DNA from: Litorimonas sp964565335
Lineage (GTDB): Bacteria; Pseudomonadota; Alphaproteobacteria; Caulobacterales; Maricaulaceae
Assembly: GCA_964565335.1 (NCBI GenBank)
Contig: CAZMEN010000007.1
Location: forward strand, 1-64,000
Direction: 5' to 3'
Length of the DNA: 64,000 bases
Below are positions 1 to 7,452 of the stretch, piece by piece (the first letter of the stretch is position 1; each line of letters opens with the position of its first letter). The translations under genes were made by a program, and so were the position numbers. The notes beneath the pieces are model-generated. The model was not told the DNA's origin. It saw only the letters and a list, made by a program, of their open reading frames with translations, and searched no databases.

Positions 1-1
1 C

Positions 2-766
2 GCGCAATGTATGGGCGGGGCGAAAAACCACGGTATTATCATGCCTGATGCCAATATGGACCAAGCCGTGAAAGACATTCTTGGCGCGGCCTATGGCTCC
101 GCTGGCGAGCGCTGCATGGCGTTGCCTGTTGTCGTCCCTGTGGGGGAAGGCACTGCCGAGCGATTTTTAGAGAAGATGCTGCCCGCAATAGAGGCCATGA
201 AGGTAGGGGTGTCCGAAGACCCTGACGCCGATTATGGCCCTGTCGTGACAGCCGTCCATCGTGACAGTATTAAAGCGCAGGTGAGCAAGGCAGTCACAGA
301 AGGCGCTGACCTATTGGTCGACGGGCGAGAGTTCGAATTACAAGGCTATGAAAACGGCTTTTTCATTGGACCGAGCCTGCTTGATAATGTCACGCCGGAT
401 ATGGAGACTTACCGAGACGAAATTTTCGGCCCTGTCTTACAAATTGTCCGTGCGGAGAATTTTGAAGAAGCCTTGAAACTCCCGTCGGAGCATCAATACG
501 GAAACGGTGTGGCTATCTTTACGCAAAATGGCCGGGTCGCGCGTGAATTCGCAGACCGCGTCGAAGTCGGTATGGTCGGGATTAACGTGCCGATCCCTGT
601 ACCTGTAGCCTATCACAGCTTTGGTGGCTGGAAACGGTCAGCCTTTGGTGATGCCAATCAATATGGCATGGAAGGCTTACGGTTCTACACTAAAGTGAAA
701 ACGGTGACGCAAAGATGGCCCGAAGGCGAGACTGAAGATAGCGCGTTTATTATTCCGACGTTTTAA
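2..766 (+). CDS. mmsA: Methylmalonate-semialdehyde dehydrogenase (CoA-acylating), 3' part, cut by window start
   Basis: This is the C-terminal half of an aldehyde dehydrogenase. The reading frame is open to the window edge, so the first ATG at 11 is internal. It would oxidise methylmalonate semialdehyde or malonate semialdehyde to propionyl-CoA or acetyl-CoA at the end of valine catabolism. The run GGAKNH is typical of MmsA, and the catalytic cysteine lies in GERCMA about 35 residues in. Later motifs include EIFGPVLQIVR and a C-terminal FGGWKRSAFGD segment. It is followed by other valine-pathway genes (acyl-CoA dehydrogenase, hydroxyisobutyryl-CoA hydrolase, mmsB), which supports MmsA over other aldehyde dehydrogenases. 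Only the truncation limits confidence. Confidence 0.93.
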   Translation, partial: AQCMGGAKNHGIIMPDANMDQAVKDILGAAYGSAGERCMALPVVVPVGEGTAERFLEKMLPAIEAMKVGVSEDPDADYGPVVTAVHRDSIKAQVSKAVTEGADLLVDGREFELQGYENGFFIGPSLLDNVTPDMETYRDEIFGPVLQIVRAENFEEALKLPSEHQYGNGVAIFTQNGRVAREFADRVEVGMVGINVPIPVPVAYHSFGGWKRSAFGDANQYGMEGLRFYTKVKTVTQRWPEGETEDSAFIIPTF

Positions 767-772
767 CCCTTC

Positions 773-1411
773 ATGGAGTTCGTCCTAACAGCCGTAAAAG
801 ACGATTTGGCGAGTGCTTTTGAAGAGCATTGCGGCGACCTTAAAAATGTGAGTGTATTTAAGGGCTCAATTTTTGACGTTGATTGCGATGCGGTCGTAAG
901 TCCTGCTAACAGTTTTGGCTTTATGGATGGCGGCATAGATTCTTGGTATCGCTGGAGATTTGGTGACGGCATTCAAGATAGCGTCAGAATGGCAATACTG
1001 CGCTATTGGCATGGCGAACTTCCCGTTGGAACGGCTGAAATTGTTGAAACCCATGATGATGAAGTTCCATTCCTAGTAGCGGCCCCAACTATGCGGGTTC
1101 CGATGATATTGGGCGAAGACAGTATAAATCCTTATTTGGCCATGAGAGCGGTAATCATGCTTATTCGCCGAGAGAAATTTAGAGAGGGCAAATTTCAAGG
1201 CGAAGATATCAACTCTCATGTTAAAAAAATCGCATCGCCTGGCCTAGGAACGGGGGTAGGGAAAGTTCCAGCAGCTATGGCGGCGCACCAAATTAGAGAA
1301 GCAATTTTGCAGCATAGCGAAGGTAAGCACTCGCTACCTAAATCTTGGTTTTTTGCTAGCGAAGCTCATCAGCATTTGCTCAAACAAGATTTTAAAGATT
1401 TACAAAAGTAA
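773..1411 (+). CDS. Macro domain (ADP-ribose-binding) protein
   Basis: A 212-residue protein whose N-terminal half fits the macro-domain fold. VSPANSFGFMDGGID (about residues 42-56) matches the conserved ADP-ribose-binding loop, usually written as NAAN...GGG. A later glycine-rich stretch, PGLGTGVGKVP (about residues 156-166), matches the second loop around the diphosphate. Macro domains bind ADP-ribose or remove it from proteins, nucleic acids or O-acetyl-ADP-ribose. Which activity applies here cannot be read from the sequence. It starts only 6 bases after mmsA, so it is probably co-transcribed, although no link to valine degradation is known to me. No signal peptide is visible, so it should be cytoplasmic. 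Confidence 0.8.
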   Translation: MEFVLTAVKDDLASAFEEHCGDLKNVSVFKGSIFDVDCDAVVSPANSFGFMDGGIDSWYRWRFGDGIQDSVRMAILRYWHGELPVGTAEIVETHDDEVPFLVAAPTMRVPMILGEDSINPYLAMRAVIMLIRREKFREGKFQGEDINSHVKKIASPGLGTGVGKVPAAMAAHQIREAILQHSEGKHSLPKSWFFASEAHQHLLKQDFKDLQK

Positions 1412-1458
1412 GATAAGATTAGTTATAAAATTACTACGGAAGACATCATAAATAGTGT

Positions 1459-1533
1459 CCCCCGACTTGATCGGGGGGTACCAACGATGAAGGGCTGGAC
1501 TCCAAACGAGGGAGATCCCCGATTAAATCGGGG
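1459..1533. repeat. Pair of GC-rich palindromes (REP-like intergenic element)
   Basis: Two short inverted repeats lie about 40 bases apart in the 232-base gap after the macro-domain gene. The first is CCCCCGA-CTTGA-TCGGGGG (1459-1477) and the second is CCCCGAT-TAA-ATCGGGG (1517-1533). The arms are similar to each other (CCCCGA), the layout expected of a bacterial REP/BIME-type unit. Neither has a T-run, so they are not clear intrinsic terminators. Only one copy of this unit is visible in the window, so its repeat nature is inferred. Confidence 0.5.
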
Positions 1534-1643
1534 AACAAATATAAGAAAATTAGAGTAGGTTATTACTAATTCGCGCTATATTTAAAATATCAATCATTGC
1601 GTTTCTGCTTTGCCACGTAACAGCGTGGGCAACGCCATTTGAA

Positions 1644-2078
1644 ATGGGTAGGCCGAGACTCTCTCCTAACCCATTAGGAGAGCAGCGTATTTTAGTTGTC
1701 TGTTTGCCGGACACGGCCACTATAGAAAGTAAGCTAACTAACCCGCTTTATTCATCTATTGATTGGAGTGGTTTCAAAGAACGAGACCTCGTTATACTCG
1801 AGTTCAGAAAATATACGTCACACATTGTAAGTGAGCATCGAAGAAAAGAAATAGTTCCCAGGGCCTTAACAACGCATAGTTGGTATTATGAGTCCGACCA
1901 TGCAAAAATGATGACTTTAACTCGTTGCAAAAATAAAATTGAATATGTGCTTATTGGTAAAGATACGGGCGTAAAAATGCGATGGGATTTATTTCCGCCG
2001 AATGACGAACTTTACGAGCTCATAGACTCCATGCCGATGCGGCGCTTTGAGATGCGGAAGCAGAAGGAAAAGAATTAA
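1644..2078 (+). CDS. DUF4174-family protein, probably exported
   Basis: A 144-residue product matching the DUF4174 pattern. It has an RILVVCLPD strand, an ERDLVILEF strand (about residue 46), an IEYVLIGKDTGVK segment with the conserved GKD-G-K, and a C-terminal IDSMPMRRFEM block. The family has a thioredoxin-like appearance and unknown function. The only canonical start, ATG 1644, leaves out a clear signal peptide encoded in the same frame directly upstream, where 1572-1631 reads as a basic-hydrophobic segment ending in ATAWA-like residues. That open segment runs from the TAG at 1551 but holds no ATG, GTG or TTG, only ATT 1569 and ATA 1578. The true start is therefore uncertain. The stop codon abuts the next gene's ATG, so they share a transcript. 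Confidence 0.72.
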   Translation: MGRPRLSPNPLGEQRILVVCLPDTATIESKLTNPLYSSIDWSGFKERDLVILEFRKYTSHIVSEHRRKEIVPRALTTHSWYYESDHAKMMTLTRCKNKIEYVLIGKDTGVKMRWDLFPPNDELYELIDSMPMRRFEMRKQKEKN

Positions 2079-3218
2079 ATGGATTTTCAGCTTACAGAGG
2101 AACAGACGCTTATCCAAGATATGGCGCGGCAATTTGCGCAAGGCGAACTCGCGCCGCATTCGGCCTTATGGGATGAAGAAAAGTTCCTCGACAAAAACGT
2201 ATTCAAGAAAGCCGCAGAGCTGGGTTTTCTCGGTATTTATACAGGCGAAGAGCATGGTGGCACGGCTTTGTCGCGCTTGGATTCTGCACTGGTGTTTGAG
2301 CAGTTAGCGGCAGGTGATGTGTCCCACACCGCCATGATGACCATTCACAATATGGCGACATGGATGATTGACCGTTACGGTGATGATGCCTTGCGGAATA
2401 AATATGTCCCGCGCTTAGTCACAGGGGAATTAATTGCATCCTATTGTTTGACGGAACCTGGCAGCGGATCTGATGCCGCGTCTCTGTCTACCAAGGCGGT
2501 GCGTGACGGCGATGACTATGTTTTGAACGGGTCTAAAGTTTTCATTTCAGGGGCGGGTTGGTCAGATATTTATGTTGTTATGGCGCGCACATCGGATGAT
2601 GGAGCGCGGGGCGTATCCTGTTTCGTTGTTGAAAAAGACGCGCCTGGATTAGCCTTTGGCGCGAATGAAAAGAAGATGGGCTGGAACGCGCAACCTACGG
2701 CGCAAGTGATATTTGAGGATTGCCGTGTTCCTGCCAGCAATCGTGTTGGCAAGGAAGGCGAAGGCTTTAAATTCGCCATGAGCGGACTGGATGGCGGGCG
2801 CATCAATATCGGGGCCTGTTCGCTCGGCGGAGCGCAAAAGGCGATGGACGCGACAATCCTTTACACAAAGGAGCGCAAGCAATTCGGCAAAAGTATTTCC
2901 AACTTCCAGAATACGCAATTTATGCTTGCCGATATGGCTACGGAATTAGAAGCGTCCCGACTGATGATCTATCGCGGCGCTGATATGATTGACAAAAAAC
3001 TTCCCAATGCCGGTGCAGCCTGTGCTATGGCAAAGCGATACGCCACGGATATGTGTTCGAAAATCGCAGATAATGCTCTGCAACTCCATGGCGGCTATGG
3101 CTATCTGAAAGACTATCCTATTGAACAAATCGTGCGCGATCTTCGCGTACATCAAATTTTGGAAGGCACGAACCAAATTATGAGAGTGATCGTGAGCCGG
3201 AGCTTGTTGAGGCAGTGA
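2079..3218 (+). CDS. Acyl-CoA dehydrogenase, isobutyryl-CoA type
   Basis: A 379-residue flavoprotein of normal length for the family. It oxidises a short or branched acyl-CoA (probably isobutyryl-CoA to methacrylyl-CoA) and passes electrons to electron-transfer flavoprotein. Family marks include YCLTEPGSGSDAASL (about residue 127 on), the FAD and substrate-binding ERKQFGKSISNFQ, LQLHGGYGYLKDYPIEQ, and the catalytic glutamate at about E362 in LEGTNQI. It lies between mmsA and the hydroxyisobutyryl-CoA hydrolase, which points to valine degradation. The start ATG directly follows the upstream TAA, and the stop overlaps the next start (GTGA). Confidence 0.92.
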   Translation: MDFQLTEEQTLIQDMARQFAQGELAPHSALWDEEKFLDKNVFKKAAELGFLGIYTGEEHGGTALSRLDSALVFEQLAAGDVSHTAMMTIHNMATWMIDRYGDDALRNKYVPRLVTGELIASYCLTEPGSGSDAASLSTKAVRDGDDYVLNGSKVFISGAGWSDIYVVMARTSDDGARGVSCFVVEKDAPGLAFGANEKKMGWNAQPTAQVIFEDCRVPASNRVGKEGEGFKFAMSGLDGGRINIGACSLGGAQKAMDATILYTKERKQFGKSISNFQNTQFMLADMATELEASRLMIYRGADMIDKKLPNAGAACAMAKRYATDMCSKIADNALQLHGGYGYLKDYPIEQIVRDLRVHQILEGTNQIMRVIVSRSLLRQ

Positions 3219-3610
3219 TTGCATACTTCTTAACAGGCGTGATTATGGGTGTGATTTGCCTTATACCCTTTCTGAAATCACCCGCGAAACTCTTGTCAAG
3301 AAATGGGTATTTGGCACTGGCGATGATGTTGATGATTTATCTGGGGGCATATTTAGCCACCGGAACTTTTGTACGCGTTATGTATGAGATAGTGTTTGCG
3401 GCGCTTGTCTTGGGATTGGGACTGTATTTCAAAAAACTATGGCCAATAGGGATTGCAGGGCTTGTCTTTTTGCATGGCGGTTACGATCATTTTTTAGGCG
3501 CGAAATCGGGTATCGCAGATTGGTATCCGCCTTTGTGCGCGGGATTTGATGTTGTGGTTGGACTTGGACTTGGGTATTTAATATTTAAACGGAATAGGCA
3601 AAGACTATGA
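3215..3610 (+). CDS. Small integral membrane protein, function unknown
   Basis: A 131-residue hydrophobic protein with about four predicted membrane helices (roughly residues 2-20, 30-50, 57-87 and 103-124). A soluble loop near residues 90-102 contains HGGYDH and DWYPP, and the histidines and acidic residues there could bind a ligand. I do not recognise the family with certainty. The start is GTG 3215, overlapping the dehydrogenase stop as GTGA. The end overlaps the next ATG as ATGA, so it is translationally coupled on both sides inside the valine-degradation run. Confidence 0.75.
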   Translation: MIAYFLTGVIMGVICLIPFLKSPAKLLSRNGYLALAMMLMIYLGAYLATGTFVRVMYEIVFAALVLGLGLYFKKLWPIGIAGLVFLHGGYDHFLGAKSGIADWYPPLCAGFDVVVGLGLGYLIFKRNRQRL

Positions 3611-4656
3611 CGGACCAAATTATATCGCGTGTTATAGGCAATCTCGGTTACATTACGCTGAACCGTCCTGAGGCCCTAAACGCCCTCACACTCGAAATGT
3701 GCGAAGAACTGACCCGATTACTATTGGCATGGGAGAGAGACAATGCAATCGGGGCTGTCTTAATTGACGGCGCAGGCGAGCGCGCTTTTTGTGCGGGCGG
3801 TGACGTCATTCTTTTGCATGATAGCGGCAAGGCGGGCGATGCGCGCGCTGAGCAATTTTGGCGTACGGAATATGCGCTCAATGAATTAATTCATCGCTAT
3901 TCCAAACCTTATATCACTCTGATTGACGGCTTTGTTATGGGCGGCGGCGTTGGGCTATCTGTGCATGGTCAATATCGCGTTGCCGGGGATAAAACGCTCT
4001 TTGCCATGCCAGAGACAGGGATAGGCTATTTCCCAGATGTGGGCGGGACCTATTTCCTTCCGCGATTGGGCATGGATGTTGGGCAATGGCTGGGCTTGAC
4101 GGGCGCGCGATTAAACGCGGCGCAGTCATTAGAAATCGGTGTGGCGAACAGTTTTATCCCCTCCGGTAAACATGAATGGTTTATCAAAGCGCTTGGCGAA
4201 GCTGAGTTAGATAATTCGAATGAAGCTGTCGTCTCGGTGATGAGTAAATTTCAGGAAAGCGGCCCGATGGATGCAGATTTTCCTTCGGCTCTTGCAGCGT
4301 TCAATGAGAAAGACGTGCCGTCTATTTTAAATGCGCTAGATGGTATGAGCGGCGACTGGGCCGCCAAGCAAGCCGCTTCTATGCGGAAGAAAAGTCCATT
4401 GGCTTTGTCCGTCACATTCAAAGCGATTGAGCGCGGGGCGAAATTGGATTTCCGTGCTGCCATGAGGCAGGAACTCGACCTGTCACTTAACTTCCTAAAC
4501 ACACAGGACTTTTACGAAGGTATTCGCGCGCAGCTTATCGATAAAGACCGCAATCCGAAATGGTCACATGATGAGGACTATGCAGTTACGACGTCTCAAA
4601 TTGAGCGGGTGTTTAAAGAAACGGCGAGTCCAGCATTGGAGTTTTTACCGCAATGA
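3607..4656 (+). CDS. 3-hydroxyisobutyryl-CoA hydrolase (enoyl-CoA hydratase/isomerase family)
   Basis: A 349-residue crotonase-fold enzyme, longer than a plain enoyl-CoA hydratase (about 260) and the right length for the hydrolase of valine catabolism. The oxyanion-hole segments are visible as ERAFCAGGDV and GFVMGGGVGLSVHG. The hydrolase-specific block MPETGIGYFPDVGGTYFLPRL (glutamate and aspartate of the active site, about residues 136-156) separates it from simple hydratases. It would release free 3-hydroxyisobutyrate, the substrate of the next gene, mmsB. ATGA overlaps join it to both neighbours. Confidence 0.9.
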   Translation: MTDQIISRVIGNLGYITLNRPEALNALTLEMCEELTRLLLAWERDNAIGAVLIDGAGERAFCAGGDVILLHDSGKAGDARAEQFWRTEYALNELIHRYSKPYITLIDGFVMGGGVGLSVHGQYRVAGDKTLFAMPETGIGYFPDVGGTYFLPRLGMDVGQWLGLTGARLNAAQSLEIGVANSFIPSGKHEWFIKALGEAELDNSNEAVVSVMSKFQESGPMDADFPSALAAFNEKDVPSILNALDGMSGDWAAKQAASMRKKSPLALSVTFKAIERGAKLDFRAAMRQELDLSLNFLNTQDFYEGIRAQLIDKDRNPKWSHDEDYAVTTSQIERVFKETASPALEFLPQ

Positions 4657-5540
4657 AAATCGCATTTATCGGGTTAGGGAATATGGGCCTTGGCATGGCG
4701 GCGAATTTGGCCAAAGCTGGGCATGAGGTGCGCGCTTTGGATATTTCCAAAGAGGCGGTGGCAAAGGCCGTGGCGTCGGGATGCATAGCGGCGGCCAATG
4801 CCAAGGATGCTGTGGAGCCAGCTGACGTTGTCGTCACGATGCTGCCCGCAGGGCAACATGTACGTTTGGTCTATGCCGGCGAAGACGGTGTGTTCGAACA
4901 TGCGCGAAAAGGCACCGTATTTATTGATTGCTCGACGATAGATGTGGCGACAGCAAGGGACGTGATTGAGCAAGCTGAACAAGGCGGGTTTGCCATGATT
5001 GATGCGCCCGTATCTGGCGGTGTGGGAGGCGCAGCGGCGGGGACACTTACTTTTATGTGCGGCGGCACGGAGTCTGCTTTCGAATGTGCCAAGCCGCTCT
5101 TGGATATTATGGGCAAGAATGTTTTTCACGCGGGCGCTGCAGGCAATGGGCAGGTTGCGAAGATTTGTAATAATATGCTTCTCGGCATACACATGATTGG
5201 GACATGCGAAGCTTTTAATTTGGCGGAGAAGCTTGGTCTGGACGCGCAAACGTTTTACGATATCAGCTCCACCGCCTCAGGCCAAAATTGGTCAATGACG
5301 AGCTATTGCCCTGCGCCGGGGCCAGTGCCGTCTGCTCCGTCCAATAATAATTACGCGGCCGGATTTGCGGCGGGTATGATGCTCAAAGATTTGCGTTTAG
5401 CTAAAGAAGCCGCAACCTCTGCTAAAGCGGCGACGCCCTTGGGGGCTCAATCTGAAGCGATTTACGCCTTGATGGAATCCGCAGGGAAAGACGGGTTGGA
5501 TTTTTCAGCAGTGATGAAACTCATCAACGGCTCGCTTTAA
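4653..5540 (+). CDS. mmsB: 3-hydroxyisobutyrate dehydrogenase
   Basis: A 295-residue NAD-dependent beta-hydroxyacid dehydrogenase that converts 3-hydroxyisobutyrate to methylmalonate semialdehyde, the substrate of MmsA at the window start. The N-terminal nucleotide-binding loop is IGLGNMGLGMAANLAKAGH. The substrate-binding stretch is DAPVSGGVGGAAAGTLTFM (about residues 117-135). The catalytic lysine lies in GNGQVAKICNN (about residue 171). A second member of the same fold at 24178 belongs to the alginate pathway; the two differ in the GRTPAHA versus SGGVGGA substrate loop. Its stop overlaps the convergent racemase stop by three bases. Confidence 0.92.
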   Translation: MKIAFIGLGNMGLGMAANLAKAGHEVRALDISKEAVAKAVASGCIAAANAKDAVEPADVVVTMLPAGQHVRLVYAGEDGVFEHARKGTVFIDCSTIDVATARDVIEQAEQGGFAMIDAPVSGGVGGAAAGTLTFMCGGTESAFECAKPLLDIMGKNVFHAGAAGNGQVAKICNNMLLGIHMIGTCEAFNLAEKLGLDAQTFYDISSTASGQNWSMTSYCPAPGPVPSAPSNNNYAAGFAAGMMLKDLRLAKEAATSAKAATPLGAQSEAIYALMESAGKDGLDFSAVMKLINGSL

Positions 5541-6673
5541 CCGCCGACTACCTTATTCTCATGCAGCGCGCTTATCTCGGCGTCTGAATAGCCAAGCTCA
5601 GCTAGAATATCTTTCGCGGAGTCGTTTAACCCTAAAATGGCAGGGGGCGAATAATCATCTTTATGTTGGCCTGGGTTAAAGACGGGAGTAGGGCGAGGGT
5701 GTTCAAACGGCCCAACTTTCGTCTGGCCGCCGCGCGCTTTATTGTGGGGATGAGAGGCGGCTTCTTGATAGTCCAAAACAGGGGTGACGCAGGCGTCCGT
5801 ACCGTCAAAGACTTCTGCCCACTCATTGCGCGTTTTTGACCTGAAAAGCTCTGTTAGTCTTTCCTGCTGCTGCGGGTGGGCTTTTATGTCATTCTGAGCG
5901 CCGAATTCTGAAGGGTCTATTTTTAGCAAGCTTAGCATCTTTGCGAAGAATTGTGGTTCTATACATCCGACCGCCATAAACTTATCGTCCGCCGTTTCGT
6001 AGCAACGATAAAAAGGTTTGGAGCCGTCTAAAAGGTTGCTCTCGCGTTTGGGGGTCCACTGACCGAAGCCTGATAAGGTGTAAAACAGACTCATCATGGA
6101 GGAGACGCCGTCAACCATGGCGGCGTCGACGACAGAGCCTTTCCCTGTTTTTTCAGCCTGAAGGAGCGCGGCGAGAATGCCCGAGACCAAAAATAGGGAT
6201 CCGCCGCCATAATCGCCAATTAGGTTCAGCGGAACGGGCGGGACTTCGCCTTCTTTTCCCATTGCGTGGAGCGCGCCAGTTAAACCAATATAGTTGATGT
6301 CGTGGCCCGCGGTCTTGGCTAAAGGTCCGGTCTGGCCCCATCCAGTCATGCGGCCATAAACGAGCTTTGGATTGGCGGCCTGACAGGGCTGAGGCCCAAT
6401 ACCTAGTTTTTCAACCACGCCGGGCCTTAGACCTTCATAGAGAGCGTCTGCCGATTTGATAAGGTTGAGGAGGATGTCGACGCCTTCATTCGTTCGCAGG
6501 TCCAACATCATTGTTTTCTTTCCGCGGTGGGAAATGTTTGGAAAATTCATCCCGCCTTTGCGGTTTATGAGAATGACTTCTGCGCCCATATCGACAAATA
6601 ATTGACCTGCATAGGGGCAAGGTCCAATGCCTGCCAATTCAATGAATCGATATCCAGAAAGTGGCAAGGTCAT
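5537..6673 (-). CDS. CaiB/BaiF CoA-transferase family, alpha-methylacyl-CoA racemase-like
   Basis: A 378-residue family III CoA-transferase fold. The reading frame extends upstream to 6778, but homology begins at the ATG at 6673 (MTLPLSGYRFIELAGIGPCP). Using that start also avoids overlap with the next gene. The racemase residues are recognisable: the histidine in AGHDINYIG, the aspartate in NLIGDYGGGS, and the glutamate in VGCIEPQFF. Those match the His/Asp/Glu set of alpha-methylacyl-CoA racemases rather than true CoA-transferases. It would epimerise (R)- and (S)-2-methylacyl-CoA, which fits a branched-chain acyl-CoA neighbourhood. It faces the valine genes convergently. Confidence 0.85.
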   Translation of the reverse strand: MTLPLSGYRFIELAGIGPCPYAGQLFVDMGAEVILINRKGGMNFPNISHRGKKTMMLDLRTNEGVDILLNLIKSADALYEGLRPGVVEKLGIGPQPCQAANPKLVYGRMTGWGQTGPLAKTAGHDINYIGLTGALHAMGKEGEVPPVPLNLIGDYGGGSLFLVSGILAALLQAEKTGKGSVVDAAMVDGVSSMMSLFYTLSGFGQWTPKRESNLLDGSKPFYRCYETADDKFMAVGCIEPQFFAKMLSLLKIDPSEFGAQNDIKAHPQQQERLTELFRSKTRNEWAEVFDGTDACVTPVLDYQEAASHPHNKARGGQTKVGPFEHPRPTPVFNPGQHKDDYSPPAILGLNDSAKDILAELGYSDAEISALHENKVVGG

Positions 6674-6720
6674 AATGTCTCGAATTAAAGGGGCTGCGTC
6701 GTTATATTTGACGGGTTTAC

Positions 6721-7239
6721 TTATTGTCGGGGTGACATTGAATCCATTTGGACAACGGAAATGGCATTGATACGCCATCCGCCGCCTATGTTTTTATAGA
6801 TAAGGTCAAATCGAATTGAGTTTGGGCGAAAATCAAATCCGCCTCTGAGGCGAAGGGTGCCGTCTGTTAAAATTGCTGGGGGTTGATAATAAGTTGGCGT
6901 AGACAGTATAGCCCGTCCAATATCGACACGGTTCTCTCTAAGGTTGGCAAAGCTCTGGTTAAGCTTTGCGGGTGTGTTTTGACGTTGAAAACCGACTGTG
7001 CCTAATTGATATAAAACGGAATAATTATCTGTTCGGTTGGCGTTATCGAGAGCGACCATTGTGGACCAAACAAGTCTCGCTAAAGTATTTTCATCTGGCA
7101 AGTTTCGTTGCGATCTCAGATCAGATATTGTGGGCGCTAAGCCGTCGGGCGTTCTTGTTGTTTGCGCCAGAACCGAAGAGGTCAGACTAAAACTTAACAC
7201 GCCTATAGCCATACAGCATAAAAATTTTGAACTTGTCAT
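6721..7239 (-). CDS. Exported protein of unknown function
   Basis: A 172-residue product with a clear signal peptide (about residues 1-25, ending SVLAQ). The mature part has one helical half (DENTLARLVWSTMVALDN) and a beta-rich C-terminal half ending with GGGWRINAISVVQMD. That layout resembles NTF2-like folds, but I cannot assign a family. The start is supported by a GGGGG run about 8 bases upstream of the ATG. It is the likely first gene of a two-gene leftward unit with the racemase-like gene, 47 bases apart. Confidence 0.65.
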   Translation of the reverse strand: MTSSKFLCCMAIGVLSFSLTSSVLAQTTRTPDGLAPTISDLRSQRNLPDENTLARLVWSTMVALDNANRTDNYSVLYQLGTVGFQRQNTPAKLNQSFANLRENRVDIGRAILSTPTYYQPPAILTDGTLRLRGGFDFRPNSIRFDLIYKNIGGGWRINAISVVQMDSMSPRQ

Positions 7240-7360
7240 TCCATAGCCCCCATATTTTTACCTTATGGCCTTTTTCGTCAGGCTCAAAAGTTTTTCTCAA
7301 GCTTGTACAGTGTATTTGGGTGTGCCCAAAGCCTCAAATTTGAAGGGCTTAAGTCTGCAT

Positions 7361-7394
7361 AAAAAAACTCCGAAAGACCGAAGTCTTTCAGAGT
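7361..7394 (-). terminator. Intrinsic terminator of the trimeric adhesin gene
   Basis: Read on the minus strand, an 11-12 bp stem (CTCTGAAAGAC / GTCTTTCGGAG, one mismatch) closes a TTCG tetraloop and is followed by seven Ts. It lies about 60 bases past the adhesin stop codon. UUCG loops and a T-run are the standard signature of factor-independent termination. Confidence 0.9.
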
Positions 7395-7398
7395 AACT

Positions 7399-7435
7399 GG
7401 CTCGCTCCCCAGATGATTGGGATGCTGAGCGAGCC
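7399..7435 (-). other. Additional hairpin between adhesin stop and terminator
   Basis: GGCTCGCT (7399-7406) and AGCGAGCC (7428-7435) form a perfect 8-bp stem. The 21-base interior holds a partly paired CCCCAG/TTGGG region. It sits between the adhesin stop codon and its terminator, so it would be part of the 3' untranslated RNA. A role in mRNA stability is possible but unproven. Confidence 0.45.
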
Positions 7436-7452
7436 GTAAGCTTAAGGGGTGA

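Noticed and set aside
4674..5249. 191-codon minus-strand frame opposite mmsB
   Set aside because: Fully inside the well-supported mmsB gene, with no family match; a shadow frame.
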